Shown piece by piece: positions 20,651 to 20,903 of a DNA stretch of 20,903 nucleotides. How positions within the stretch are numbered: position 1 is the stretch's first letter; every line of letters begins with the position of its first letter. This DNA comes from an uncultured Bacteroidales bacterium (lineage in GTDB: Bacteria; Bacteroidota; Bacteroidia; Bacteroidales; Bacteroidaceae). The stretch lies in the NCBI GenBank assembly GCA_947367415.1, contig CANBEE010000009.1:1-20903 (forward strand), given 5' to 3'. A model generated the notes under the pieces. The model saw nothing but the letters and a program-made list of their open reading frames with translations. It was not told the origin of the DNA and did no database searches. Both the position numbers and the translations under genes were made by a program.

Positions 20651-20689
20651 AAGATATATTTTTATTTATTATATTTTCCGATGTGTTTG

Positions 20690-20721
20690 CAAAAGTAATA
20701 CTTTTTTTTGAATTACGCAAA
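20690..20721 (-). promoter_or_regulatory. Bacteroidota-type promoter of tonB
   Basis: On the minus strand TTTG (plus 20718-20721) and TACTTTTG (plus 20690-20697) are 20 nt apart and match -33/TAnnTTTG. The ATG at 20650 follows after a leader of about 30 nt. The spacer contains an A8 tract. Confidence 0.75.
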
Positions 20722-20763
20722 TATTTGTGTATTTTTCTGTGTTAGGTGTGGGGGTTAGGGGTA

Positions 20764-20819
20764 GTAGTGAGTAGTGAGTAGTGAGTAGTGAGTAGTGAGT
20801 AGTGAGTAATGAGCAGTGA
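20764..20819. repeat. Heptanucleotide tandem repeat (GTAGTGA)8
   Basis: Six perfect GTAGTGA units are followed by GTAATGA and GCAGTGA. The array lies between the YitT-like gene end and the tonB promoter. Since it is intergenic its copy number could change without a frameshift; slippage is likely. Confidence 0.9.
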
Positions 20820-20820
20820 T

Positions 20821-20903
20821 CTAGGGTTTGACTGTGATGGGGTCGAAGCCAGAACCGAAGACGCCAGATACATTGGCTACACTCACGAATGCCTTAGGGT
20901 CTA
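20821..20903 (-). CDS. C-terminal end of a probable YitT-family membrane protein (partial)
   Basis: The minus-strand frame ends with TAG at plus 20823-20821 and reads DPKAFVSVANVSGVFGSGF followed by DPITVKP. The pattern DPxAFxSV...V.G.GF is the end of the DUF2179 domain that closes YitT-family proteins, which have about five membrane helices and an unknown transport role. Only ~27 residues are in the window, so the family call is tentative. It would be transcribed toward tonB. Confidence 0.5.
   Translation of the reverse strand, partial: DPKAFVSVANVSGVFGSGFDPITVKP

Overview
The window looks like a chromosomal piece of a Bacteroidota genome, most likely order Bacteroidales and Prevotella-like. 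Reasons: several genes sit behind the phylum-specific promoter form (TTG near -33, then TAnnTTTG about 20 nt later); the alpha operon order is rpsM-rpsK-rpsD-rpoA-rplQ; Shine-Dalgarno signals are poor; lipoproteins and beta-barrel proteins are plentiful; one secreted protein ends in a YDLQGRK-type C-terminal tail common in Prevotella. This assignment rests on recognition only, not on a search.

Layout. (1) 1-2800: the tail of the ribosomal alpha operon (rpsM 3' end, rpsK, rpsD, rpoA, rplQ), closed by a perfect 13-bp terminator. (2) 2817-3045: a non-coding, strongly self-complementary element with several internal hairpins. (3) 3138-4999: a promoter with two phased TGTTACGC repeats, an unrecognised 338-aa gene, and a zinc-ribbon-like gene whose natural 5' end is cut off by an in-frame TAG. 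(4) 5221-9980: a large exported MG2-like protein, overlapping by one base a GH2 glycosidase-like protein whose catalytic motifs are missing. (5) 10005-10910, minus strand: a CysK/CysM-type cysteine synthase. (6) 11138-12829: a membrane-spanning TPR regulator with a cytoplasmic HTH. (7) 12978-17371: a probable operon of two outer-membrane-type proteins and four small lipoproteins, behind a promoter that repeats the TGTTACGC arrangement of region 3. (8) 17484-18587: a PstS-like lipoprotein behind three phased TTGCAAT repeats. (9) 18612-20650, minus strand: an HU-like DNA-binding protein with a structured leader, then a tonB transcription unit (tonB plus a possible small ORF) ending in a UACG-loop terminator. 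(10) The edge holds an 8-copy heptanucleotide repeat and the 3' end of a probable YitT-family gene.

How it may work together. The most interesting part is 11138-17371. A one-component regulator (periplasmic TPR, one membrane helix, cytoplasmic HTH) lies directly upstream of an envelope operon. That operon's promoter has TGTTACGC copies 11 nt apart placed exactly as at the distant promoter at 3138-3194, which suggests one shared regulator. Inside the operon, the DNA coding for signal peptides is nearly identical between genes while mature parts differ, and the pairing of signal peptide with mature domain is mixed. This looks like a modular lipoprotein array made by duplication and 5'-end exchange. 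The regulatory link and all functions of the array are inference.
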